This document shows, piece by piece, positions 7,441 through 14,671 of a stretch of DNA of 49,435 bases; positions within the stretch are counted from its first letter, which is position 1, and the number at the start of each line of letters is the position of its first letter. The DNA lies in NCBI RefSeq assembly GCF_034651555.1, contig NZ_JAYEEQ010000023.1, positions 1-49,435 on the forward strand, given 5' to 3'. The notes below the pieces were generated by a model. That model did no database searches. It saw only the letters and a list, made by a program, of their open reading frames with translations, and had not been told where the DNA came from. A program made the translations under genes and the position numbers. This stretch comes from Aurantibrevibacter litoralis. GTDB taxonomy: Bacteria > Bacteroidota > Bacteroidia > Flavobacteriales > Flavobacteriaceae.

Positions 7441-8619
7441 ATGAAATTTGTGCAGAAAGAAGAAATGGAATTGTTCTCGAAAATTTTTGAGGAAAACCTG
7501 GTTCCCCAAATCTATTCGGGCATTTCTTATGCCAACGAATTTGTGGACAATCCTTTATTCCCCGCACATATAGTGGACGAACATGGTATTTACTCCTTGC
7601 GATTGGTCCCCGGTTACTTCACCTTGGCCCTTAACGATAAATTCCGGGCAAAAAAAATCACGCAATTCAATTGGAGCTACACCATTATTTTGGATTCGGT
7701 TTTACATGTGGATGCCTACGTAAAAAGCAGGTTTGGCCCTAAAGCCACAAATATCAGGAAGTCCGTAAACCGATTGGAAACCTGCTTCGATATCAAATAT
7801 ACCATGTATTGCGGTGAGATCGAACCTGAAACCTATCTCGCCCTAATGGATTCCATGAAAGACATGTTGGAACGAAGGTTCCTGCAAAGGGAAGAAAACC
7901 ACAAAGAACTTATACGATGGAGCCACCTGTGCGAAACAACCCACTCCCGGATTTTGGAAAAAAAAGCCTCACTTTTTGTGATCTACAATAAGGATGCCCC
8001 TGTAGTCATCTCCTTGAACCATCATTTCGATAAAATCCTTTTTGGTGCCATTTCGGCCTATGACATCGACTATGCAAAATTCGGAATGGGACATATACTC
8101 ATTTACAAACAACTGGAATGGTGCTTGGTGAACGGATTTAAAATCTTTGAAATGGGGGTGGGCGGCATGGATTATAAACGCCGATGGAGCAACGCTGTGG
8201 CCCATTTTGAGCACCATATCGTTTATCCCTGCGATTCCGCTTTCCTGAAATGCTATGCCTATTTGGAGTTTTTGAAAATAAGGGTGAAGGAATATCTTAA
8301 ATCGAAGAACGTCAATACCCATTACAGCAAGTTCAAATCCCTTGTTTTAGGCCCCAAAAAAGGACAAAACAGATGTGATCCCCCAAAAATAACCTACCAT
8401 GTTGAACCATTGTCGAAAATGCCCCTTATGACCGATGCCCATAAAGTAAACCTCTACGTCCAACCCTTTGCCTTTCTGCGCAAACCGGTATACGATTTTC
8501 TCTTCACGCATGCCGAACATGTAAATGATGTGGAGGTATTTGAGCTGGTTAAAGACAGTGTTTACCTTATCAAAGGCAAATCCACGTCCCAGAAAATACA
8601 TTTGGGAAAACAACCATAA
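7441..8619 (+). CDS. GNAT-fold FemAB/CelD-like transferase, paralogue 7 (last of array)
   Basis: This protein has 392 residues from ATG 7441. Motifs are IRKSVNRLETCFDIKYTMY, SLFVIYNKDAPVVISLNHH, SAYDIDYAKFGMGHILIYKQ, FEMGVGGMDYKRRW and the C-terminal module FLRKPVYDFLFTHAEHVND. It is the last intact gene. No terminator hairpin with a T-run is obvious directly after it. The frame stays open for 45 further sense codons after the TAA, with coding-like composition (see 8620-8930). The same general transferase function as its sisters is inferred. Confidence 0.8.
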   Translation: MKFVQKEEMELFSKIFEENLVPQIYSGISYANEFVDNPLFPAHIVDEHGIYSLRLVPGYFTLALNDKFRAKKITQFNWSYTIILDSVLHVDAYVKSRFGPKATNIRKSVNRLETCFDIKYTMYCGEIEPETYLALMDSMKDMLERRFLQREENHKELIRWSHLCETTHSRILEKKASLFVIYNKDAPVVISLNHHFDKILFGAISAYDIDYAKFGMGHILIYKQLEWCLVNGFKIFEMGVGGMDYKRRWSNAVAHFEHHIVYPCDSAFLKCYAYLEFLKIRVKEYLKSKNVNTHYSKFKSLVLGPKKGQNRCDPPKITYHVEPLSKMPLMTDAHKVNLYVQPFAFLRKPVYDFLFTHAEHVNDVEVFELVKDSVYLIKGKSTSQKIHLGKQP

Positions 8620-8930
8620 ACATTTCCTAACCAACAGGTTTATTGGAAACCCGGGGTTTATTTTTATGATGGATTCAAAAATCGTTATCCCGATCGGGAG
8701 GGAGAAAAGTACATCGAGAATGGGTTTTTGAATCCAAAATACGTCAGTTCGAGTTAGTTTTCATTTTCCAAAGCGCAGCGGAGAAAAATAAAAAACAGTA
8801 TCGAGAACGGCTCAGGGACACTGCCGAACAAACCCGGTCTTAATACATCCCGCAAAAGCGGGACACTCTACCTTACAACGAGGATTTTATCGAAAACCAG
8901 CATTTTGAATCCAAAAAAACAATAGCATAA
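8620..8930 (+). pseudogene. Possible decayed coding remnant after paralogue 7
   Basis: No intact gene fits the 483 bases between gene 7 and the SGNH gene (8620-9102). Directly in frame after gene 7's stop are 45 sense codons ending at a TAG at 8755-8757, rich in Tyr, Trp and Gly (for example VYWKPGVYFYDGFKNRYP). The signal then moves to another frame (RQFELVFIFQSAAEKNKK, then QYRERLRDTAEQTRS), is broken by a TAA at 8841, and continues in the same frame to a TAA at 8928 (NEDFIENQHFESKK). A frameshifted remnant of an eighth gene would look like this, but I recognise no family and chance is possible. The stretch also holds a hairpin (CCCGCAAAAGCGGG) and a 12-base palindrome (TCCCGATCGGGA). Confidence 0.3.
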
Positions 8931-9102
8931 CGAACCATAAGGAGGGGGAAGGCACCTGAATACTCCCTACACAACGGTACAGGTCGAAAACCATGTTTGT
9001 TTTGCCAAATGGTATGGGCTTACAAAATTGAATGCAAAACCTTGTAAGCGTTTCACCTGTCCAAAAGTTATCGAGACTATGTGTCAAGGAACATTTTATT
9101 TC
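8931..9102. other. Intergenic remainder between converging genes
   Basis: No gene is supported here. One inverted repeat is visible (CTTACAA ... TTGTAAG with a loop of about 16 bases), without a clear T-run. The transcripts of the seven-gene array and of the MBOAT-SGNH pair converge here. Confidence 0.4.
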
Positions 9103-10023
9103 CTAATAATTCGAAAGCTCTGTAGATGCCGCAACTTGTTTGGCCGCTTGTTCATGCCCATAACACGTCCAATGATGATCATCGGCAAATGACCAGCTTT
9201 TGGTACTGTTTTTTTTCAAAAGTAAGTTCTTAATACCATGATCGGATACCAGTTCTACCAATTCAGAGCTGGTTTCCGGCCTAAAGACAAGTATAAGGTT
9301 ATCCGTCCTATAATTTTCCTTAACATACTTCAGAAGCTCGTGGTACAATTCAAACGAATTTGATGTTTGTGAGGTGGTGGTTTGTTCGGATTTCTTTACA
9401 AATATATTCCTGAAGTTCAGTTTAATTGGAAATCTGTTGTACAGGTAATATGCAAATTTCCAATTGTATAGAATTAACTTCAGTTTAGGAGATTTCATTT
9501 TTCCGGGAATTAATTTGCCATCCGCTACGTTCCATTGGGTAATATCCGATTTCGCTTTTATATCAGAGATACTTTCCTCAAAATCATTATCGCTTACATA
9601 CAAAATTTGAAATTTAGGATTAAGATATTGGTTCTGTTCGCTAATTTCCATAGCCCCTATAAAAGAAACGCCCGACCGTGCGGTTTCAAAAAAGTTCATA
9701 TTTGGCAATTGATCCTTTAATAAACTGCCTTGATGGCAACTATCCGGGTTCATTAGGTTTTCTATAAAAGAATCTCCTATCACCGTAACCAAAGGATCCC
9801 ATTTGCCGGGTAATGGCCCTGGCCATCCTTTTTTATTAATTTGCCATTGATGTTTGCCTCCCTTCCAATAACCTGTTTGGGAAGGAATGTATTTTTGTAT
9901 GCCATCTTCACCAATTTGACGTCTAGGGATATCTGATGTGACAAAGAAGAGTCGTGATACAATTTCGGCTACCACTAGTCCTATAAAAAAATATAACATT
10001 CCTTTTAAAATAAACTTCTTCAT
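9103..10023 (-). CDS. SGNH-hydrolase-like membrane-anchored protein, MBOAT partner
   Basis: This protein has 306 residues. An N-terminal membrane anchor (about 8-27, MLYFFIGLVVAEIVSRLFF) is followed by an SGNH/GDSL block with VIGDSFIENL (Ser at about 85) and a C-terminal DDHHWTCYGHEQAA (about 281-294), giving the Asp-His part of the triad. Proteins of this kind (AlgX/AlgJ- or DltD-like in role) work outside the membrane with an MBOAT acyltransferase to move acyl groups onto a polysaccharide. Its ATG overlaps the MBOAT stop by one base (TAATG), so the two are almost certainly translationally coupled. The substrate polysaccharide cannot be named from sequence. Confidence 0.8.
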   Translation of the reverse strand: MKKFILKGMLYFFIGLVVAEIVSRLFFVTSDIPRRQIGEDGIQKYIPSQTGYWKGGKHQWQINKKGWPGPLPGKWDPLVTVIGDSFIENLMNPDSCHQGSLLKDQLPNMNFFETARSGVSFIGAMEISEQNQYLNPKFQILYVSDNDFEESISDIKAKSDITQWNVADGKLIPGKMKSPKLKLILYNWKFAYYLYNRFPIKLNFRNIFVKKSEQTTTSQTSNSFELYHELLKYVKENYRTDNLILVFRPETSSELVELVSDHGIKNLLLKKNSTKSWSFADDHHWTCYGHEQAAKQVAASTELSNY

Positions 10024-11477
10024 TAGAACTGAAAATAAATAAAAGATTGTTTAACATTGACATCATAAAAAACAAATAGAGCACCAATGATTACAAGGTA
10101 AAGTGTAGCTCGTACTGCTCTATTTTTAAAATTAAACGGATTTCTCTCATCTTTTCGAATGATATATTCGTAGATGACAAAGACTAAAATAAGAATAAAA
10201 TATTGGGTCATATCTTTACCATAGGGATGTACATAATTTTCAAAATGCCTTTCCGTGAAAATTCTGTTTATGAACGAAAATGAATCCCCAAGCGAATCGG
10301 AACGAAAAAAAATACGTGAAAATGTTACTAGAGCAAATGTTGTTAACACTTGTATTATTTCGATCACGGAAGGAAATATAGAATTTTGACCAATTACACT
10401 GTTTTTATACATTGTATTTCTTCCCATTAAAAAAACAGGAATATAAGCTAAAGCATGAATGCCTCCCCAAAATATAAAGGTCCAATTGGCTCCATGCCAA
10501 AAACCGCTTACTAAAAATATGATACAGATATTTCTAACCGAAAGAATTTTAGAAACTCTTGAACCTCCCAAAGGCACATATAAATAGTGCCTAAACCATG
10601 TAGATAAGGACACATGCCAGCGCTGCCAATATTCCGCGACGTTTCTTGAAAAATTTGGAAATTTAAAATTAGACATTAATTCTATACCAAAAAGCTTGGC
10701 CGTACCTATAGCAATATCCGAATAACCACTAAAATCACCATATACTTGAAAACTAAAAAAAATGACACCCATAATTAAGGTGGACGAAGAATATATTTCC
10801 TGATTGACAAAAATATCATCCACAATTGGGGCTAAACTATCCGCAATTACCACCTTTTTAAACAAACCCCAAAGTATTAATTTTAACCCTTCCGTATTTT
10901 GATTGTAATCGAACCTTTTGTCTTTTGTTAGTTGAGACAATAGATTAGAGGCTCTTTCTATAGGGCCGGCAACGAGTTGGGGGAAAAAAGAAACAAATGT
11001 TGCAAAAGACAGAAAATCTCTGGTAGGTTTAATACGATCGTAATAGATGTCTAAAGAATAAGACATAGTTTGAAATGTATAAAAAGAAATCCCAACAGGT
11101 AAAATAATATGAAGTGTCCATGAACTAGTGGCTGTATAACCAAAAAGTTGAAAGAAATCTAATAAAGATTCAGTAAAAAAATTAAAATATTTAAAAAAAC
11201 CAAGTAAACTTAGGTTGAATAATACGCTGACCCATAGCCATATTATCTGAATATTTTTTTTATTGCGACTATTATGTATTTTGATGCCCACAAAATAATC
11301 TACCACAGTACTGGCCAGAATTAGGCTCAAAAATCGCCAGTCCCATAGCGCATAAAAGAAATAGCTGGCAAGGAGAAGTAAAATATTCTGCGCCTGTAAC
11401 CTACCTTTCAATAAAATCCAATACATAAACCAGATTGTGGGTAAAAACAGTGCAAATTGAAATGAATTAAATAACAT
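10023..11477 (-). CDS. MBOAT-family O-acyltransferase (AlgI/DltB-like)
   Basis: This multi-spanning membrane protein has 484 residues. It has MBOAT hallmarks: LPVGISFYTFQTMSYSLDIY (about 126-145), AGPIERA (170-176), FQVYGDFSGYSDIAIG (243-258), EYWQRWHVSLSTWFRHYLY with a His at about 288, and FLVSGFWHGANWTFIFWGG with the invariant catalytic-type His at about 328. Length and motifs match AlgI/PatA-like proteins that feed acetyl or other acyl groups across the inner membrane for polysaccharide O-acylation. It is first in a two-gene operon with the SGNH protein. The sequence is AT-rich: two sampled 60-base lines, 10381 and 10501, have 16 G+C each. This hints at horizontal origin. Confidence 0.92.
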   Translation of the reverse strand: MLFNSFQFALFLPTIWFMYWILLKGRLQAQNILLLLASYFFYALWDWRFLSLILASTVVDYFVGIKIHNSRNKKNIQIIWLWVSVLFNLSLLGFFKYFNFFTESLLDFFQLFGYTATSSWTLHIILPVGISFYTFQTMSYSLDIYYDRIKPTRDFLSFATFVSFFPQLVAGPIERASNLLSQLTKDKRFDYNQNTEGLKLILWGLFKKVVIADSLAPIVDDIFVNQEIYSSSTLIMGVIFFSFQVYGDFSGYSDIAIGTAKLFGIELMSNFKFPNFSRNVAEYWQRWHVSLSTWFRHYLYVPLGGSRVSKILSVRNICIIFLVSGFWHGANWTFIFWGGIHALAYIPVFLMGRNTMYKNSVIGQNSIFPSVIEIIQVLTTFALVTFSRIFFRSDSLGDSFSFINRIFTERHFENYVHPYGKDMTQYFILILVFVIYEYIIRKDERNPFNFKNRAVRATLYLVIIGALFVFYDVNVKQSFIYFQF

Positions 11478-11501
11478 AAAACTTGGTCTAAGATGAGACT
11501 T

Positions 11502-11527
11502 AAAAAAAACGGAGGCTAGAACCTCCG
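11502..11527 (-). terminator. Rho-independent terminator after the OmpA-family gene
   Basis: Read on the minus strand, a CGGAGG / CCTCCG stem with a six-base loop is followed immediately by eight T residues. It lies about 57 bases past the OmpA-family stop and only 24 bases before the MBOAT start. Confidence 0.85.
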
Positions 11528-11547
11528 CCTTTTGAATTTCTATTTTG

Positions 11548-11576
11548 TAAATCTACTTTTTTATCTCCAATCTCAA
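11548..11576 (-). promoter_or_regulatory. Candidate promoter for the MBOAT-SGNH pair
   Basis: On the minus strand, TTG (11576-11574), an 18-base spacer and TAGATTTA (11555-11548) match the Bacteroidetes promoter TTG-N17..-TANNTTTG in all but the last base. If used, the MBOAT mRNA leader would include the terminator hairpin at 11502-11527. Confidence 0.35.
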
Positions 11577-11583
11577 TAAAATC

Positions 11584-12759
11584 CTAAAACCCAATAATCT
11601 CAAACTCGGACCTTCGGTTTACGGCATGCTTTTGTTCCGTGCAACGGGTATGATCGTCACATTCATTAAGGAGTTGGGTTTCGCCGAACGCTTCTTTACT
11701 TATGCGATTTTCGGGTAGGCCTTTGGCCAATAAATAATCCACTGTTCTATTAACCCTACGCTCTGACAACCACATATTATAGGTTTCCGGACCTCTGGAA
11801 TCGGTATGCGAGGTAACTTTAATATGCAGTGCCGGATTATTTTCCATAAGTACGGTTAATTTATCCAATAGTTCCTTATACGGTTTGTTGAGATACGAGG
11901 AATTGAAATCGAAATACACATTGCCTAAATTTCGGATCTCGTTCTGGAGCTGTTCCTTTCGTCTTTCGGCATCGGCTTTTTCCTTTTCCAAAGCCGCCAG
12001 GCGTGCCTTTTCCTTTTCGTGTGCCAAACGCTCTGCTAAAAGTCGGGCTTCTTCCTCGGCCTTGTGCGCTGCATCAATAGAATCTTGAACCCTTTGATTT
12101 TCTTCAAGCAAAGCTAACTTTTCCAGTCCCTTTTTAGAAATTTCTTTCTCCACGCCGAAACGGTATACCACGCCTGCGGTATGTTGCAATTGTTTGGTAG
12201 ATTTTTGATCTTCGCCCAAGCCCCATTTCCCCATTGTATGAAAATTGAGTCCCCAGCGATCATTGAACCATGTATTGAATCCAAAACCGGCATTCGCTGT
12301 TGTTCTTCCAATAGATCCTATAGATGTGTACCCGGCACCTATCTGAATAAAAGGATCGAACCAACCAGTTTCTCCGATAATTTTATTGAGATCATAGCTA
12401 AGCATCCCGTCAATGGCAACGTAATCCCTTTCGGTCTCATTTATGCGCCCATCGATCTTTTTCCCTACCCGGTATTCTGTATAAGACCCGATAACGGTGG
12501 CGCGGAGCCCATTTTTAAAGGCTCTTCCTACACTTACCGACGAGGGGTACGGCACCATGTTCCAGGTATCATCTATATTCAAGAAATCGCGTCCAAAAGG
12601 AGTGGCAGAATCGTCTACGATATTAATACCTAGCCCAAAGAACCAATAACTGGTAACGATGCTGTCTTTGGCTGTTAAGGTCAATTCTTGTGCTTGATTG
12701 TAGTTTGGGAAAAATCCCACTAAAATAATAAGCAGTAAAAGGGTGTACTTTTTCATCAT
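11584..12759 (-). CDS. OmpA-family outer-membrane protein with C-terminal peptidoglycan-binding domain
   Basis: About 391 residues from ATG 12759; the next codon is also ATG. A signal peptide (MMKKYTLLLLIILVGFFPN, cleavage after YNQA) leads into a beta-rich domain with aromatic strands, probably an eight-strand barrel. A charged coiled coil of about 45 residues (alternating KEKARLAALEKEKADAERR) follows. The OmpA C-terminal domain shows YFDFNSSYL, SHTDSRGPETYNMWLSERR and NRRSEFEI. Such proteins tie the outer membrane to peptidoglycan. The frame is open upstream to 12921, but the signal peptide fixes the start. A near-perfect promoter lies just upstream and a strong terminator downstream, so it is monocistronic. 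Confidence 0.9.
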   Translation of the reverse strand: MMKKYTLLLLIILVGFFPNYNQAQELTLTAKDSIVTSYWFFGLGINIVDDSATPFGRDFLNIDDTWNMVPYPSSVSVGRAFKNGLRATVIGSYTEYRVGKKIDGRINETERDYVAIDGMLSYDLNKIIGETGWFDPFIQIGAGYTSIGSIGRTTANAGFGFNTWFNDRWGLNFHTMGKWGLGEDQKSTKQLQHTAGVVYRFGVEKEISKKGLEKLALLEENQRVQDSIDAAHKAEEEARLLAERLAHEKEKARLAALEKEKADAERRKEQLQNEIRNLGNVYFDFNSSYLNKPYKELLDKLTVLMENNPALHIKVTSHTDSRGPETYNMWLSERRVNRTVDYLLAKGLPENRISKEAFGETQLLNECDDHTRCTEQKHAVNRRSEFEIIGF

Positions 12760-12786
12760 GAATACAGATTTGGGGCTGATCAGAAT

Positions 12787-12815
12787 CAAAATTAGTACGA
12801 AAGCACTAAGGCAAA
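12787..12815 (-). promoter_or_regulatory. Bacteroidetes-type promoter of the OmpA-family gene
   Basis: On the minus strand, TTTG (12815-12812), a 17-base spacer and TAATTTTG (12794-12787) fit the flavobacterial consensus TTG-N17-TANNTTTG exactly. The -7 box ends 28 bases before the ATG at 12759, a normal leader length. Confidence 0.7.
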
Positions 12816-13001
12816 AACAAAATTCCTTGAAGTGTAGGAATATTCGATAGCTGGTATTGGGAAATAGGCATACCGATAATAGCGGTACTTTATCGATATG
12901 TATGTGGACTGATCTTCTCAATAGCGCAAGGTTTAAACCATGGGCTATAATATAAATGAGGTTCGCTAAAACTCATGGTCTTGCCGTATTTCGGAACATA
13001 C

Positions 13002-13466
13002 TCAGGGGTGTTCCCTAAAAACAATGCTTTTTTCGGTAATGGGATGTGTGTACACCCTAAAAAATCCACCAGAAGCCGCAGTTGTATTGTTGCTTTTCTC
13101 CCGATACGGCTGTTCGCCAAAAACAAGGTGATTCTCGGTTTCAGCAAGGGGTATCATTTCTGTGGTTTCTCCGGCGGCACTCATCAATCCAAAATAAACC
13201 AATACCATATTTCGTTCAAAATCTACCTCGGGTACCGCTAAGCCAGGTTTTCGGGTTTGATTAATTTTCGAAAAGAATTTTTTAAGGGCGCCTGCGTTCC
13301 TAAAAATAAGTATTTTTTCTGGATAATCTCCGATGTAGAAATCGCTTAAAAGAAGGTGCAATCCTTCGGGATTTTGTATATCTTGGCTGGTTTGCTTTTG
13401 ACTTTTACAGGAAATTACGCCTAGCAACAAGGATAAAAAAAGGATTTTAAAGTTGGGGTGTCGCAT
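13002..13466 (-). CDS. Small lipoprotein, function unknown (possibly PrcB-C-like)
   Basis: 154 residues from ATG 13466. The N-terminus MRHPNFKILFLSLLLGVISC is a lipoprotein signal with lipobox Cys at 20, followed by a polar stretch (KSQKQTSQD). The mature part has NMVLVYFGLMSAAGE, then NTTAASGGFFRVY near the end. That pattern loosely recalls the C-terminal domain of PrcB-type protease-complex proteins; this is a weak resemblance. The frame is open upstream to 13634 but runs into bshA, so the signal-peptide Met is chosen. The start lies inside the end of bshA (20-base overlap), which implies coupled expression. Confidence 0.7.
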   Translation of the reverse strand: MRHPNFKILFLSLLLGVISCKSQKQTSQDIQNPEGLHLLLSDFYIGDYPEKILIFRNAGALKKFFSKINQTRKPGLAVPEVDFERNMVLVYFGLMSAAGETTEMIPLAETENHLVFGEQPYREKSNNTTAASGGFFRVYTHPITEKSIVFREHP

Positions 13467-14598
13467 TGTTAAATCGTTGGTTATACGCCTTGGTATACAC
13501 GGCCTCATACAAAGGCAAGACTTTTGAAATATCAAATTTCTGAGCTGTTTTGGCGGCATTTTTCTTGAATTTTTCCAATATGGCATCATCACTAAGAATG
13601 CGCAGGGCATTTTCGGCCATGTCGTCGATATCACCTACATTGCTTAGGTATCCGGAAACACCGTGCATATTCACTTCCGGAATACCTCCTGTATTGCTCG
13701 ATATTACAGGAACTTCATTCACCATAGCTTCCAAAGCTGCCAAACCAAAACTTTCTGATTTTGAGGGTAACAAAAACAAATCGGAAAAACACAAAATACG
13801 ATCTATTTCATTGCTATTTCCTAAAAAGATTACTTTTTTGGCAATACCCAATTGTTCGCATAAATTTTCGGCATCCTGCTTTTCAGGCCCTTCTCCTACC
13901 ATAATTAATTTTGCCGGTATGCGCTGTTGTATCTTATTGAAAACGTGAATAATATCCGGAATGCGTTTTACTTTTCTAAAGTTGCTGATATGGGTTACAA
14001 TGCGTTCGTGATCTTCGGCCATTAGAGAGCGCTGACAATCGGTGAAATGCGTGCTGTACTTGGTAGTGTCTATAAAGTTGGGTATTACTTCTATAGGTTT
14101 CGTAATATCAAATATTTCCATCGTACTTTTTCGAAGATCTTCGGAAACCGCGGTGACTACATCCGATTTATTGATGCTAAACGTTACTGCCGGTTTGTAT
14201 ACCGGATGCTTTCCTACCAAGGTAATATCTGTACCGTGCAAGGTGGTAATCATGGGGATAAGAATTCCTTCTTCCTCTAATATCTTTTTTGCCATATAGC
14301 CGGCATACGCATGCGGTATAGCGTAATGTACATGCAGCACTTCAATACCGTAGAGCTTTATCGTATCTACCAGTTTGCTGGACAACGCCAACTCATAGGG
14401 TTGGTAATGAAATAAAGGATATTCCGGCACATGCACCTCATGGAAATGGATATTCGCACTTAGAAGCCCCAGTCTCACGGGCTGTTTATAGGTTATAAAA
14501 TGAATTTCGTGACCTCTATTGGCTAATGCAATGCCCAATTCGGTGGCCACCACGCCGCTACCTCCAAAGGTAGGGTAACACACTATTGCTATTTTCAT
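13447..14598 (-). CDS. bshA: N-acetyl-alpha-D-glucosaminyl L-malate synthase BshA
   Basis: This GT4-family glycosyltransferase has 383 residues and makes GlcNAc-malate, the first step of bacillithiol synthesis. Diagnostic features are the N-terminal KIAIVCYPTFGGSGVVATEL, the acceptor-side TLHGTDITLVGKHP, and the GT4 donor-site motif SESFGLAALEAMVNEVPVI with the E-x7-E pair. Length matches known BshA. ATG 14598 is chosen because AAGGA sits five bases upstream and the protein then starts like other BshA proteins; the frame also opens at 14631. The lipoprotein gene overlaps its end, and the GH3-beta-lactamase gene lies 73 bases upstream on the same strand. Confidence 0.93.
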   Translation of the reverse strand: MKIAIVCYPTFGGSGVVATELGIALANRGHEIHFITYKQPVRLGLLSANIHFHEVHVPEYPLFHYQPYELALSSKLVDTIKLYGIEVLHVHYAIPHAYAGYMAKKILEEEGILIPMITTLHGTDITLVGKHPVYKPAVTFSINKSDVVTAVSEDLRKSTMEIFDITKPIEVIPNFIDTTKYSTHFTDCQRSLMAEDHERIVTHISNFRKVKRIPDIIHVFNKIQQRIPAKLIMVGEGPEKQDAENLCEQLGIAKKVIFLGNSNEIDRILCFSDLFLLPSKSESFGLAALEAMVNEVPVISSNTGGIPEVNMHGVSGYLSNVGDIDDMAENALRILSDDAILEKFKKNAAKTAQKFDISKVLPLYEAVYTKAYNQRFNNATPQL

Positions 14599-14671
14599 TT
14601 GTTCCTTTTTCTCACTGTTTAGGTATGCCATCTTAGGTAAATACCCCTCACTGTTTTTACAAAACTACGGT

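Noticed and set aside
8887..9087. 66-codon minus-strand open frame between the array and the SGNH gene
   Set aside because: No start context, no recognisable motif and composition like random translation of AT-rich DNA.
12181..12633. 150-codon plus-strand open frame inside the OmpA-family gene
   Set aside because: Antisense shadow of a confidently identified gene.
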